DNA of 64,000 nt, taken from assembly GCF_022482905.1 (NCBI RefSeq), contig NZ_JAKVOI010000001.1, positions 2,853,958 through 2,917,957 on the forward strand, written 5' to 3'. Each line of letters starts with the position of its first letter. Position 1 is the first letter of the stretch. The position numbers and the translations under genes were made by a program. The stretch comes from Clostridium sp. GTDB taxonomy: Bacteria > Bacillota > Clostridia > Clostridiales > Clostridiaceae. Positions 1 to 8,711 of the stretch are shown here, in pieces. A model generated the notes under the pieces. The model was not told where the DNA came from and did no database searches. It was given only the letters and a program-made list of their open reading frames with translations.

Positions 1-1146
1 ATATCAGTTGGAAAGCTTGCAGTTTATACTGTTGCTGCAGGTATCAATCCTCGAAATGTCCTTCCTGTAGTGATAGATGCAGGAACCAACAACGAAAAAC
101 TTTTGAATGATCCAATGTATGTTGGAACACGCCATAAAAGAATTACGGGAGAAAAATATTATAACTTTATAGATGAATTCGTAAAGGCATGTACCGAACT
201 TTTCCCTGAGGTTCTCATACACTGGGAAGATTTTGGCCGTAGAAATGCCAGAAAAATACTTGAAAAATACAGATCAAGGATATGTACCTTCAATGACGAT
301 ATTCAAGGTACCGGGGTAATGATGGTGTCAGCTATGAATGCAATAGCTAAAGTTACCAACATACCCGTGAAGGACCATAAAATATTGGTATTTGGGGGCG
401 GTACGGCTGGTGTAGGCGTATCCGATCAGATATTTATCGAGAAAGTCCGGGTCGGCTTGTCAGAAGAAGAAGCCAAAAAGCATTTTTACCTTGTAGATCG
501 TCAGGGATTGCTGACTGAAGATATGGATGACCTTACAGAAGGACAGAAAAAATATGCAAGGGCAAAGGGTGAATTCAAAGATGCATTGACTGATCTGGCT
601 GAAATAATTAAAGCAGTCAAACCTACTGTACTTATCGGAACTTCGGGAGTACATGGAGCATTTACAGAACAGGTCGTAAAAGCTATGGCCGAAATAAATG
701 AAAGGCCTGCCATTATGCCTATTTCAAATCCTACAAAACTCTGTGAAGCAACTGCCGAGGATATGATAAAATGGAGTAATGGCAGGGCATTGGTAGTTAC
801 AGGCAGTCCATCCGATCCTGTAAAATTTAATGGAGTTACTTATACAATAGGTCAGGCCAACAATGCACTACTTTATCCAGGACTTGGTCTTGGAATAATA
901 GTTGCAAAATCAAAGGTAGTCACAGATGGTATGCTGTCTGCTGCCGCACATGGCATAGCTTCTCTTCAGGACCTTTCCAAACCGGGTTCGCCTATTCTGC
1001 CTCCTGTAGAGAAACTCAGGGAAGCTTCCAAGCTTGTTGCAATTGCTGTTGTAGAGGAAGCCGTTAAACAAGGTATAAATTGCAATCCTATAACTGATGC
1101 CAGGGAAGCTGTAGAAAAAGAAATCTGGGAAGCTGTGTACAGATAG
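1..1146 (+). CDS. NAD(P)-dependent malic enzyme, 3' part
   Basis: Oxidative decarboxylation of malate to pyruvate in the cytoplasm. The reading frame is open from base 1, so the N-terminal part lies outside the window and about 381 residues are visible. The visible start (ISVGKLAVYTVAAGINPRN) and VVIDAGTNN are typical of the malic N domain of the long-form malic enzymes (about 540-560 residues). The Rossmann-like part shows FGGGTAGVGVSDQI, then TSGVHGAFTE and PISNPT, all family hallmarks. It ends at a TAG directly before a strong bidirectional hairpin shared with the convergent metG. Whether it uses NAD or NADP cannot be judged from the sequence. Confidence 0.93.
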   Translation: MSVGKLAVYTVAAGINPRNVLPVVIDAGTNNEKLLNDPMYVGTRHKRITGEKYYNFIDEFVKACTELFPEVLIHWEDFGRRNARKILEKYRSRICTFNDDIQGTGVMMVSAMNAIAKVTNIPVKDHKILVFGGGTAGVGVSDQIFIEKVRVGLSEEEAKKHFYLVDRQGLLTEDMDDLTEGQKKYARAKGEFKDALTDLAEIIKAVKPTVLIGTSGVHGAFTEQVVKAMAEINERPAIMPISNPTKLCEATAEDMIKWSNGRALVVTGSPSDPVKFNGVTYTIGQANNALLYPGLGLGIIVAKSKVVTDGMLSAAAHGIASLQDLSKPGSPILPPVEKLREASKLVAIAVVEEAVKQGINCNPITDAREAVEKEIWEAVYR

Positions 1147-1165
1147 AATTAATTTTAATACATAT

Positions 1166-1196
1166 AAAAAAGGATTCATCGCTGAATCCTTTTTTT
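1166..1196. terminator. bidirectional terminator between malic enzyme and metG
   Basis: An 8-bp perfect stem (1171-1178 with 1183-1190, loop TCGC) is flanked by A5 on the left and T6 on the right, so it can terminate both convergent genes. The metG stop codon lies inside the T tract. Confidence 0.85.
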
Positions 1197-3129
1197 ATCT
1201 TACAACACTTCCCGTATTCAGTTCTCCCGATATAGTAGCAGTAAACAATTTGCTCTCATCATCAGATGCAGCTGAAAGTATCATTCCCTGTGAAATCTCA
1301 CCTTTCAGCTTGATAGGTTTCAAATTTGCAACCACTATTACAAATTTGCCTACAAGATCCTGCGGCTTATAATATTTTGCAATTCCAGACACTATCTGCC
1401 TTTCTTCACCACCCAAATCAACCTTGAATTTAAGGAGTTTGTTTGAACCCTTTATCGAATCACATTTGATGACTTTGGCTACTCTTAAATCCAACTTGTC
1501 AAAATCATCTATACTTATTTCATCTTTTATGGGAGTTATATTGACATTCCTGGATGTTTTTTGCTGTTCCTTCAATCTGTTTAGTTCTTCTATCTTTTCA
1601 TCTACATCTATCCTAGGAAACAGCGGATTCCCTCTATTTATCCTGTTTCCGGATTTTGTTCCTCCAAAATGGCCTATGCTATCCCACGATACAGCTTCTA
1701 TATTCAGTTGTTTATTTATCTTTTTACTCGTATCCGGCAGGAATGAAGAAATACAGACAGAAATTATTCTTATGCTTTCTACTAGATTATAGAGCACTGT
1801 TCCAAGTCTTTTTTTCTTGCTCTCATCTCTTGCCAGTATCCACGGCATAGTTTCATCAATATATTTATTTGATCGCCCTATAAGTTCCCATATACTGTCC
1901 AGGGCTTCTGGTATCCTAAGTAAATTCATGCTGTTTTCCACTCTCTTCGGAACTTTTATTGCCAGATCCTTGAGTTTCTTATCTACAGGATCTTCTTCAA
2001 AAGCTTCCGGTATTACACCCTGAAAATACTTATCTATCATGGCACATGTCCTGGAAAGCAGATTTCCAAGATCATTGGCAAGATCAGAATTTATTTTGTT
2101 TATGAATATTTCATTGTTGAATAATCCATCGGCTCCAAATGGTATTTCCCTGAGAAGGTAATATCGTACGGGATCAGTTCCAAAATTATTTACCAGAATT
2201 ACAGGATCTACTACATTTCCTTTGGATTTTGACATTTTACCGCCATCTACCAAAAGCCAGCCATGCCCGAATACCTGTTTTGGAATTGGCAATTCAAGTG
2301 CCATAAGCATTATAGGCCAGTATATAGTATGAAATCTAAGTATATCTTTTCCAACCAGATGTAAATCTGCCGGCCAGTATTTTTTAAATTTTTCCGTATT
2401 ACTGCTTCCATATCCAAGTGCAGTTATATAGTTTGCAAGTGCATCTATCCATACATATACAACATGCTTATCATCAAAAGTTACTGGAATCCCCCAATCA
2501 AATGAAGTTCTTGATACGCACAGGTCCTGAAGTCCCGGCTTTAAAAAATTATTTATCATTTCATTCTTTCTTGATTCAGGCTGTATAAATTCAGGATGTT
2601 CTTCAATATATTTTATAAGTTTTGGTGCATATTTTGACATCTTAAAAAAATACGCTTCCTCCTTTGCCTTTTCCACAGGTCTCCCGCAGTCCGGACAATT
2701 TCCATCAATCAGCTGAGTCTCGGTCCAGAAAGACTCACAGGGAGTACAATACCAGCCTTCATACTCACTTTTATATATATCCCCCTGATCATATAATTTT
2801 TTGAATATTTTTTGAACTGCTTCAACATGATAATCATCAGTAGTCCTTATAAACTTATCATAACTTATATTCATCATTTTCCAGAGTTCTTTTATTCCAT
2901 CTACTATTTCATCTACATATTCTTTTGGAGTGACACCTTTAGCTTCTGCCAGTCTCTGAATTTTCTGTCCATGCTCATCAGTTCCGGTTAAGAGCATAAC
3001 ATCATATCCTGTCAGCCTCTTGAATCTTGCAAGCGCGTCTGCTGCTACTGTTGTATAGGTGTTCCCTATATGAAGCTTTGCTGATGGATAGTAAATTGGT
3101 GTTGTAATATAATAAGTTTTTTTCTTCAT
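1195..3129 (-). CDS. metG: methionyl-tRNA synthetase
   Basis: Charges tRNA-Met with methionine. The start at 3129 (MKKKTYYITTPIYYP) is chosen because GGAAG lies six bases before that ATG; an upstream in-frame codon at 3147 overlaps the ribosome site. Visible features are HIGN at residues 20-23, a Cys4 zinc knuckle (CTPC...CPDC) near residues 128-149, KMSKSKGNV near 300, an anticodon-binding helical domain and a C-terminal EMAP/Trbp111-like tRNA-binding domain from about residue 540. The length of 644 residues fits the bacterial MetG2/MetS form with the appended domain. It is preceded by its own promoter and a Met T-box leader. The near-origin placement with abrB and rsmI matches B. subtilis metS. 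Confidence 0.97.
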   Translation of the reverse strand: MKKKTYYITTPIYYPSAKLHIGNTYTTVAADALARFKRLTGYDVMLLTGTDEHGQKIQRLAEAKGVTPKEYVDEIVDGIKELWKMMNISYDKFIRTTDDYHVEAVQKIFKKLYDQGDIYKSEYEGWYCTPCESFWTETQLIDGNCPDCGRPVEKAKEEAYFFKMSKYAPKLIKYIEEHPEFIQPESRKNEMINNFLKPGLQDLCVSRTSFDWGIPVTFDDKHVVYVWIDALANYITALGYGSSNTEKFKKYWPADLHLVGKDILRFHTIYWPIMLMALELPIPKQVFGHGWLLVDGGKMSKSKGNVVDPVILVNNFGTDPVRYYLLREIPFGADGLFNNEIFINKINSDLANDLGNLLSRTCAMIDKYFQGVIPEAFEEDPVDKKLKDLAIKVPKRVENSMNLLRIPEALDSIWELIGRSNKYIDETMPWILARDESKKKRLGTVLYNLVESIRIISVCISSFLPDTSKKINKQLNIEAVSWDSIGHFGGTKSGNRINRGNPLFPRIDVDEKIEELNRLKEQQKTSRNVNITPIKDEISIDDFDKLDLRVAKVIKCDSIKGSNKLLKFKVDLGGEERQIVSGIAKYYKPQDLVGKFVIVVANLKPIKLKGEISQGMILSAASDDESKLFTATISGELNTGSVVR

Positions 3130-3164
3130 TTTATTCTTCCTTTCCATTGAATACTGTTAAAATT

Positions 3165-3205
3165 AAAAAATGCCTCTATATAAAATTTAATTTTATATAG
3201 AGGCA
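3165..3205 (-). terminator. T-box attenuator terminator
   Basis: A perfect 16-bp stem (3171-3186 with 3190-3205, 3-base loop) is followed on the minus strand by a U6 run at 3165-3170. It sits 36 bases before the metG start codon. Confidence 0.85.
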
Positions 3206-3431
3206 TATAAACACTTTACCACTCTATTTCATCTTTACCTCACGGTAAAAACCTCACCAAGTAACTAACATTACCTTACAGTATAACGTCTGTAATACCG
3301 AACTGCCTTAACAAATTTTCGGGCAATCTGTTCTGGAGCCATGTTCATAAAACAAATCAGCCGCCAGCTTTCACCTGTATGCTAACTCTCTTTTGACCTT
3401 TTGCTTTACTACTCTTTCCTTCATAACATTT
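3165..3431 (-). promoter_or_regulatory. T-box leader (Met specifier) of metG
   Basis: On the minus strand the leader starts with GAAGGAAAGAGTAGTA and has the Stem I apical signature AGAGAG followed by GGTGAAAGCTGGC. The specifier loop reads GAAC-ATG-GCTCC, with the ATG (methionine) codon at 3340-3342. The T-box core at about 3211-3229 is degenerate (TGGTAAAGTG instead of TGGTACCGCG). A 16-bp terminator stem follows. The family logic is that uncharged tRNA-Met pairs with the specifier and T-box and stabilises the antiterminator. The degenerate core is unusual. Confidence 0.85.
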
Positions 3432-3437
3432 AATAAT

Positions 3438-3466
3438 ATAATAAATTATATATTTTTTCTTGTCAA
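3438..3466 (-). promoter_or_regulatory. sigma-A promoter of the metG T-box leader
   Basis: On the minus strand, TTGACA (3461-3466), a 17-base spacer and TATTAT (3438-3443) place transcription start close to 3431, right at the T-box 5' end. Confidence 0.75.
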
Positions 3467-3472
3467 CATAAT

Positions 3473-4033
3473 CTATGCAGAAATTTCCCTGTATTTTTTA
3501 TCTATATTCTTTAAGTCTTCCAAGAACAAATCATTTTTATTCGCATCCCTCAATATAGCTGAAGGATGAAAGGTAGCCGTCATATAAAATCCTTTTTTTT
3601 CAACCCATTTGCCCCTGTCTCTTGTAATTCTCCAATCCGCACCAAGTACATACCTCATGGCAGTAGCACCCAGGCACACTATAATTTTCGGTTTTACAAG
3701 TGCCACTTGATTCCTCACATAAGGAAGACACATCTTTGCCTCATCCTCATATGGTGTCCTATTTTTCTCAGGTCTGCACTTGCATACATTACATATATAG
3801 TAATCCTTCTTTCTATAGAGATTGAGTTCTTCAAGATATTTTGTCAAAAGCTGACCTGCCCTTCCTATAAATGGCACTCCAGTCCTATCCTCGTCTGCAC
3901 CGGGTGCTTCACCTATAAATATGATATCTGCCCTTGGGTTGCCATCTCCAAAAACCATATTTGTCCTGTTGTTACCTAATATGCATTTATGACAGCCTGC
4001 ACATTCTTCATAAAGCTCTTTCCATTTAAGCAA
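3473..4033 (-). CDS. uracil-DNA glycosylase, family 4 (Fe-S type)
   Basis: Removes uracil from DNA as the first step of base excision repair. The TTG start at 4033 sits behind GGAGTG. The 186 residues show motif [31 protein letters not shown], and motif C HPSAI. Four candidate [4Fe-4S] ligands are present: Cys14 and Cys17 (CHKC), the Cys of KCRP and the Cys of MCLPY. This is the arrangement known for thermophilic and clostridial family 4 enzymes. Its start faces the glucosaminidase stop. A cluster-less relative sits at 48777-49373. Confidence 0.93.
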   Translation of the reverse strand: MLKWKELYEECAGCHKCILGNNRTNMVFGDGNPRADIIFIGEAPGADEDRTGVPFIGRAGQLLTKYLEELNLYRKKDYYICNVCKCRPEKNRTPYEDEAKMCLPYVRNQVALVKPKIIVCLGATAMRYVLGADWRITRDRGKWVEKKGFYMTATFHPSAILRDANKNDLFLEDLKNIDKKYREISA

Positions 4034-4131
4034 TTTTATTCACTCCATCAAATATAATATATGAATTTATATATATTATACATCCATGTATTAAAATATA
4101 CAATTTATGCTGAAATTGCATAAAATTTTTA

Positions 4132-5631
4132 CTATTTGTATTTAGGTATTTCAAAATCCAGAACTTCATTGGAAGAAGACATCATTTCCACTCCATTCAT
4201 TATATTGCTGATTTGCTTATAAGCCCATGCAATATCAGTTGCATACTGATGACTTGGATTTTCAACATTCCACCTCATCTTATAGACGGTATTCTGCTTA
4301 TATTGCGGATTATTTATATATCCTTGAGCTATCCATTTGGCACCACCCTTTATGCCATCCTCAACAGTGAACCATTTTTCATCATATGCCTTTTTAGTAC
4401 CATTGCCAATTGGATCATTATCTGTTGCACCAATTCCAAAAAAATTATACACAGGAGTTCCATATATGTAATTTCCTTTATCATCCTTTTTCCCACCATT
4501 TGCGAGGACAGATGAGCCATTTCCTGTCTCAAGCATGGCATGTGATACAAGATAGCTTACACTTATATCATTTTCCCTGGCTGCATCTATAAAAGCCTGT
4601 CCATATCCCTTGAAAACATTTTTGTCTTCGAGAAACTTGTTTAAATCACTGGCCGTTATGCCTTCCGAATAACTCAATTTCAAAAATTGGTATTTACCAT
4701 ATTCATCTATAAAATTGTCTGGATTCATATAGTATTTTATCTGATTAAAAGATGCTGTATTAGTAAAAATATTGGTTTCAACAAAGACAGGGGCTGATTT
4801 GGACTCCATATTTACGGCATCAATCAATGAAATATCATAGTTTTTATAATACCCGCTGTTCTGAAGCTGAGAATCTTTGGCATCTACACATCTAAAATAG
4901 TCTACTATATAATTATCATAATCAGTGTTCAAATCCACATGTGCACCTGAAGCCACTCCTGCCCTTCTGACATAGATGATAGCCTTGTATTTCTGTCCAT
5001 TTGTTCCTGAACTTAATTTTTTAACTGCAGTTATTTTTCCATCTACAGGAGCTGTATAACCATTTGTTATTTCCTCAAATGGTCCTTGATTATAAACATT
5101 ATCTTCAGCCACAAATATTCTATACTGAACATTTTGTCCACTGCTGGAATTTAGAATAAACACTTGATTTTGTGATGAAAGAAGCGGTGAATATTGAAAA
5201 ACATTTGAAATAATGCCAGGCAGTCCCGAATAGCCTGTACCATCTGAATACGATTTTGCTATTTCAAACTTCATTGTAACTGAATCGGCCATTGGTATCT
5301 GTGATGATGACTTTATATCTTTACCTACAACAAGTTTATATTCTTCTCCAGGATCATATCCTGAAGTTTTAGGACTTACAAGTACCGTTTGTTTATCCTG
5401 TCCTAAAGTTACACTTACAGGTATTTTATTGTCATGTGAATCAAAAACAGTAATACTGCTGTCATTTACTGTTTCAGGATCCAGGGTTCTATTGAATTTA
5501 ACTTTCCATTCCTTGTTGGAGTCTATATTCACCCTTGAAGTATCCAATGAATCCGCTGCGCTGGCCTTACATTGAATAAGAGTAAAACAAAATACCGACA
5601 TCAAAATTAATGCTTTCATTCTTTTATTCAA
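4132..5631 (-). CDS. secreted N-acetylglucosaminidase with Ig-like domain
   Basis: Predicted exported peptidoglycan hydrolase. A TTG at 5631 is preferred because GGGGGGA lies seven bases before it; the ATG at 5646 overlaps that ribosome site. It begins with a signal peptide (MNKRMKALILMSVFCF..., likely cut after ASAA). An SbsA/Ig-like domain covers about residues 30-125 (KVKFNRTLDPETVNDSSI... to the MKFEIA strand). An undefined middle region follows, then a GH73-type glucosaminidase domain from about residue 330, with the presumed catalytic Glu in HAMLETGNG and YNFFGIGA downstream. About 499 residues. It is upstream of, and co-oriented with, udg but has its own stretch of spacer. Confidence 0.88.
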   Translation of the reverse strand: MNKRMKALILMSVFCFTLIQCKASAADSLDTSRVNIDSNKEWKVKFNRTLDPETVNDSSITVFDSHDNKIPVSVTLGQDKQTVLVSPKTSGYDPGEEYKLVVGKDIKSSSQIPMADSVTMKFEIAKSYSDGTGYSGLPGIISNVFQYSPLLSSQNQVFILNSSSGQNVQYRIFVAEDNVYNQGPFEEITNGYTAPVDGKITAVKKLSSGTNGQKYKAIIYVRRAGVASGAHVDLNTDYDNYIVDYFRCVDAKDSQLQNSGYYKNYDISLIDAVNMESKSAPVFVETNIFTNTASFNQIKYYMNPDNFIDEYGKYQFLKLSYSEGITASDLNKFLEDKNVFKGYGQAFIDAARENDISVSYLVSHAMLETGNGSSVLANGGKKDDKGNYIYGTPVYNFFGIGATDNDPIGNGTKKAYDEKWFTVEDGIKGGAKWIAQGYINNPQYKQNTVYKMRWNVENPSHQYATDIAWAYKQISNIMNGVEMMSSSNEVLDFEIPKYK

Positions 5632-5683
5632 GATATTTCCCCCCATAATATAAAATTAAATATTTTAAAAATATGTCTACTAA

Positions 5684-6580
5684 CTAATTAGACGCATCAT
5701 AGTCAGGATTAGTTAATCTTCTCTGAAATTCATTCATGTCATGATTATTACTCATATAAACTCTATGTAATTCATATATGCCTTGATTTCTATTTGCCCA
5801 TCCACCTTCAGTGGTAAATGCCATTTTATATCCTGCTGTCTCTGCGGCCTTTACAGTACTGCCATTGCACCGCCCAAAAGGATATGCCACATAATTTACT
5901 TCCTTATTTAAGATGTCCTCCAAAAAACTCTTTGAGTCCTTCAATGTCTTAAGCTGGGCGTTGTAGTCCAATTTGCTCAAATCATCATGATTAACAGTAT
6001 GCCCCTCAATATCTATACCATTTTTGCTCATTTCCTTCAACTGTGAGGAGTTTAAATAGCTGCCGTCATTATCCACAGTTGATGTAATAACAAATATAGT
6101 AGCCTTAAATCCGAATTTTTTTAATATGGGATATGCATTTTTATAATTGTCCTCATATCCGTCATCAAAGGTTATAAGAACAGACTTCCTTGGAACTGGC
6201 TTATTTTTAATCATAAAATCATAGAATTCATCCATTGTAAGAGTTGTATATCCATTATCTTTTAGGTATTTCATATGATTCTGAAATTTATCTGCAGGTA
6301 TTCTTAACTCGTTATTTTCCTCATAATCTATAGAGTGGTACATAAGAACAGGTACAAAATTGTCATTATATATAACATCACCGTCAAACTCCCTGGTTTT
6401 AACAACTTCATCAATATCCCGCTGAGTATCTTTTATTGAAATTTTATTATCTTTTTTTACTTCAGAACTTACTTCGTCATTATTGCCTATATTTTTAAAA
6501 AGGTTGTATTTAATAAGATTATATGCACCAAATAATCCTACAAATATTACAACAGATACAATCAGTATTCTTTTATTCAT
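5684..6580 (-). CDS. membrane-anchored polysaccharide deacetylase
   Basis: NodB-family carbohydrate esterase 4, probably acting on cell-wall or exopolysaccharide N-acetyl groups outside the membrane. An N-terminal membrane segment (IVSVVIFVGLFGAYNLI) and a linker come before the catalytic domain. The motifs are TFDDGYEDN (catalytic Asp and metal-binding Asp), the metal site GHTVNHDD (H-x3-H), and VAYPFGRCNG. The length is 298 residues. The start ATG follows GGTGGAG closely. The upstream region holds a cluster of DnaA boxes about 100-200 bases before the start. The substrate cannot be inferred. Confidence 0.9.
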   Translation of the reverse strand: MNKRILIVSVVIFVGLFGAYNLIKYNLFKNIGNNDEVSSEVKKDNKISIKDTQRDIDEVVKTREFDGDVIYNDNFVPVLMYHSIDYEENNELRIPADKFQNHMKYLKDNGYTTLTMDEFYDFMIKNKPVPRKSVLITFDDGYEDNYKNAYPILKKFGFKATIFVITSTVDNDGSYLNSSQLKEMSKNGIDIEGHTVNHDDLSKLDYNAQLKTLKDSKSFLEDILNKEVNYVAYPFGRCNGSTVKAAETAGYKMAFTTEGGWANRNQGIYELHRVYMSNNHDMNEFQRRLTNPDYDASN

Positions 6581-7114
6581 GACTCCACCCTTTTCATATA
6601 AAGCTAAGTATTATTATAATATATATTAACCTGTAATAACAGCTATATTTTAACTATTCAACGGAGTACTGTTGAAATGTTATTCACATTATCCACAAAT
6701 ACCTTGTTGATAACTTGTGAAATACAGTAAAATTAATATACATATTATCAACAGTTATGTGTATAACTTGTGGATAATATAAATTAATCGTAACAAATTT
6801 AATTAATCCTTCATAAACTATTATTACCTTAATGTAATGCAGAGTCTACTTAATACAACTATCATTTTTTTATATTCTTATACAGAATATACCTTTTTTA
6901 TCCTTACAGCACAATATTTAAAAATTAAATTTTGTGCTGTTATACCATTTAACTTACTACCTTAAACTTCCGGTGTGTTTTTATCAGACAAAACCATATT
7001 AATTTATAACATTAACATATTTTCATCCTAATATTTCATACTATTTTGTTAACAATTAAGCTCAAATATGGTATCATTTAATTAGATAATATTTTATGAA
7101 AGGTGGGGCTAACT
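6581..7114. other. 534-bp spacer with DnaA boxes and hairpins
   Basis: Non-coding, very AT-rich. Besides the DnaA-box cluster it holds a hairpin with T tract (6871-6878 with 6884-6891, then T7) and a 13-bp stem with one mismatch (about 6906-6918 with 6928-6940). A plausible promoter TTAACA (7049-7054), 17 bases, TATCAT (7072-7077) serves the small gene at 7115. No recognised RNA family was seen. Confidence 0.5.
6680..6777. promoter_or_regulatory. cluster of six DnaA boxes in dyad arrangement
   Basis: Four 9-mers fit TTATNCACA exactly: 6680-6688 and 6689-6697 (plus, back to back), 6758-6766 and 6769-6777 (minus). Two are TTATCAACA: 6705-6713 (minus) and 6745-6753 (plus). The orientation order is mirror-symmetric about the centre. 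It lies in the spacer between the deacetylase (minus) and a small plus-strand gene. Binding by DnaA is inferred, not shown. Confidence 0.7.
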
Positions 7115-7297
7115 ATGAAAGATAACGTTATCAAGGTTAATTTTGTAAAATACAAAAATAGACGAGTAAAAAAATTTAATATTTTTACTTTAATAAAAGA
7201 TTTATTTGCCGGTGGATTTAGCTCTACAAATAAAAATGTATCAACTAAGATTGATAATGACAAAAAAATAATACATTATTCAGAATATATTTCTTAA
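7115..7297 (+). CDS. small basic protein of unknown function
   Basis: Sixty residues starting MKDNVIKVNFVKYKNRR, with an excess of Lys/Arg in the first half and a GGF turn in the middle. The ATG at 7115 is chosen over a GTG at 7103 because AGGTGGGG sits at 7101-7108. A promoter with 17-base spacing is found just upstream and an intrinsic terminator directly after the stop, so it looks like an expressed monocistronic gene. I do not recognise the family. No membrane segment or metal motif is visible. Confidence 0.65.
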   Translation: MKDNVIKVNFVKYKNRRVKKFNIFTLIKDLFAGGFSSTNKNVSTKIDNDKKIIHYSEYIS

Positions 7298-7322
7298 GGT
7301 GCTTGAAAAATGCACCTTTTTA
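7296..7322 (+). terminator. terminator of the small gene
   Basis: A 7-bp stem (7296-7302 with 7312-7318) is followed by a T run. It separates the 60-residue gene from ispF. Confidence 0.7.
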
Positions 7323-7348
7323 TTATATAAAATAACTGGAGGATAAAA

Positions 7349-7828
7349 ATGCGTATAGGAATAGGTTATGATGTACATAGATTAATTGAAAACAGAGATC
7401 TCATAATAGGTGGTATAAAAATACCTCATGAAAAAGGACTTTTGGGTCATTCTGATGCAGATGTACTTGTTCATGCGATAATGGACAGTATGCTTGGTGC
7501 TCTGGCATTAGGCGATATAGGAAAATTTTTTCCTGATAATGATTTAAAATATAAAAATATATCAAGTCTAAAATTATTATCCTATGTAAATGATCTGATA
7601 TTGGAAAATGGATACATTATAGGAAATATAGATTCCATAATAATTGCCGAAAATCCTAAACTTTCTCCATATATAAAGCAGATGAGAAAAATCATATCTA
7701 AAACATTGAAGGTCAATATGAACTTAATAGGAATCAAGGCAACTACTGAAGAAGGCCTTGGATTTACAGGTAAAAAAGAAGGCATAGCAGCTCAAAGCAT
7801 ATGCCTGTTGAATAAAGTATCAAATTAA
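7349..7828 (+). CDS. ispF: 2-C-methyl-D-erythritol 2,4-cyclodiphosphate synthase
   Basis: Fifth committed step of the MEP isoprenoid pathway: converts CDP-ME 2-phosphate to the cyclodiphosphate with loss of CMP. The 159 residues begin [12 protein letters not shown], with the zinc ligands in DVH and in [13 protein letters not shown]. The C-terminal signature [18 protein letters not shown] is complete. The start follows GGAGG. It stands alone on the plus strand; ispD is not adjacent. The stop is only seven bases from the convergent DUF1836 gene. Confidence 0.97.
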   Translation: MRIGIGYDVHRLIENRDLIIGGIKIPHEKGLLGHSDADVLVHAIMDSMLGALALGDIGKFFPDNDLKYKNISSLKLLSYVNDLILENGYIIGNIDSIIIAENPKLSPYIKQMRKIISKTLKVNMNLIGIKATTEEGLGFTGKKEGIAAQSICLLNKVSN

Positions 7829-7835
7829 ACTACTT

Positions 7836-8435
7836 TTACATGTCTCTATTATAATTATTGACTATGCTCTGAACCAATTTTTTAACACAGCTAGCTTGAC
7901 ATATCAGAGATATTACTACAAGGAATACCATTATTCTTTCTTCTTCCTGGCTGGATTTTAGCTTCATGTCTTTAATTGTATCCTTTAACTTCTTTTCGTC
8001 AAAAAGGTTCTGTGCCATCAAATTCTGGAAACTATTTTCCTGTATATCTGAAAATAGTTTATAAGTTTTCTCCCAGGATATTATATCATCTTTATCGTCA
8101 TTTATCTCATTAAAAGCTAATCTGAATACCTTCTTTATTTCCTCTGTAGACAATATTGGTCTCATGTAACTCAACAGTACCAACTGGGCCAGATGAACTT
8201 TTGTATATCCTCTCTTCCTGCTATGTTCAGGTTTGGATATAACCTCATTTTTGACATAATTCTGAACTATATTATTTGTATATTTTTCTTCCGAGAACTT
8301 ATCATTTAAATAATCTATTACCTGAGATAAAAACAAATCATATCTTGGCAGATCTTCATAAGGTACAATTGTGTTTTTCGATATTTCTTGGGCTGTCTTT
8401 TTTACATATTCTATACCAAATTTATTTTCCTTCAA
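7836..8435 (-). CDS. DUF1836 family protein
   Basis: Conserved Firmicute protein of unknown function. The central segment SRKRGYTKVHLAQLVLLSYMRPIL resembles a helix-turn-helix-like block of DUF1836 proteins, so a DNA-binding role is possible but unproven. A TTG at 8435 is preferred, eight bases after GGAGG; the upstream TTG at 8450 lies inside that site. About 199 residues. The C-terminal segment is hydrophobic (VFLVVISLICQASCV). Confidence 0.7.
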   Translation of the reverse strand: MKENKFGIEYVKKTAQEISKNTIVPYEDLPRYDLFLSQVIDYLNDKFSEEKYTNNIVQNYVKNEVISKPEHSRKRGYTKVHLAQLVLLSYMRPILSTEEIKKVFRLAFNEINDDKDDIISWEKTYKLFSDIQENSFQNLMAQNLFDEKKLKDTIKDMKLKSSQEEERIMVFLVVISLICQASCVKKLVQSIVNNYNRDM

Positions 8436-8651
8436 GATTATTTCCTCCAAAATAAAATTATTTATTTTACTTTTCCTTATAATATTATAAGTTACTTATA
8501 ACTACTTTACAAGGTATAAAAGTATAAAAACCATATCTTAAATTTTGTACAAAAATAAGTAAAACATGTATCCTTAACGACCTAAACAAAGTTCTTTATC
8601 TAAATTAGTGTTAAACAGTTCATATTATTCTAAAATAAGATAATATAATAC

Positions 8652-8680
8652 TTGTAATATAGTATATTTTACTGTATAAT
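8652..8680 (+). promoter_or_regulatory. promoter of the PspA operon
   Basis: TTGTAA (8652-8657), a 17-base spacer and TATAAT (8675-8680), 31 bases before the first gene. This fits sigma-A; no sigma-54 or ECF-like element is evident. Confidence 0.6.
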
Positions 8681-8711
8681 GTTGCTATAAATTAATTGAG
8701 TTCTCACGGGG

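Noticed and set aside
1424-2023. Plus-strand frames inside metG
   Set aside because: Antisense shadows of a well-supported gene; no ribosome sites or family features.
6680-6777. Calling the DnaA-box cluster the chromosomal origin
   Set aside because: dnaA/dnaN are not adjacent and no classic unwinding element is identifiable; only a cluster of boxes is claimed.
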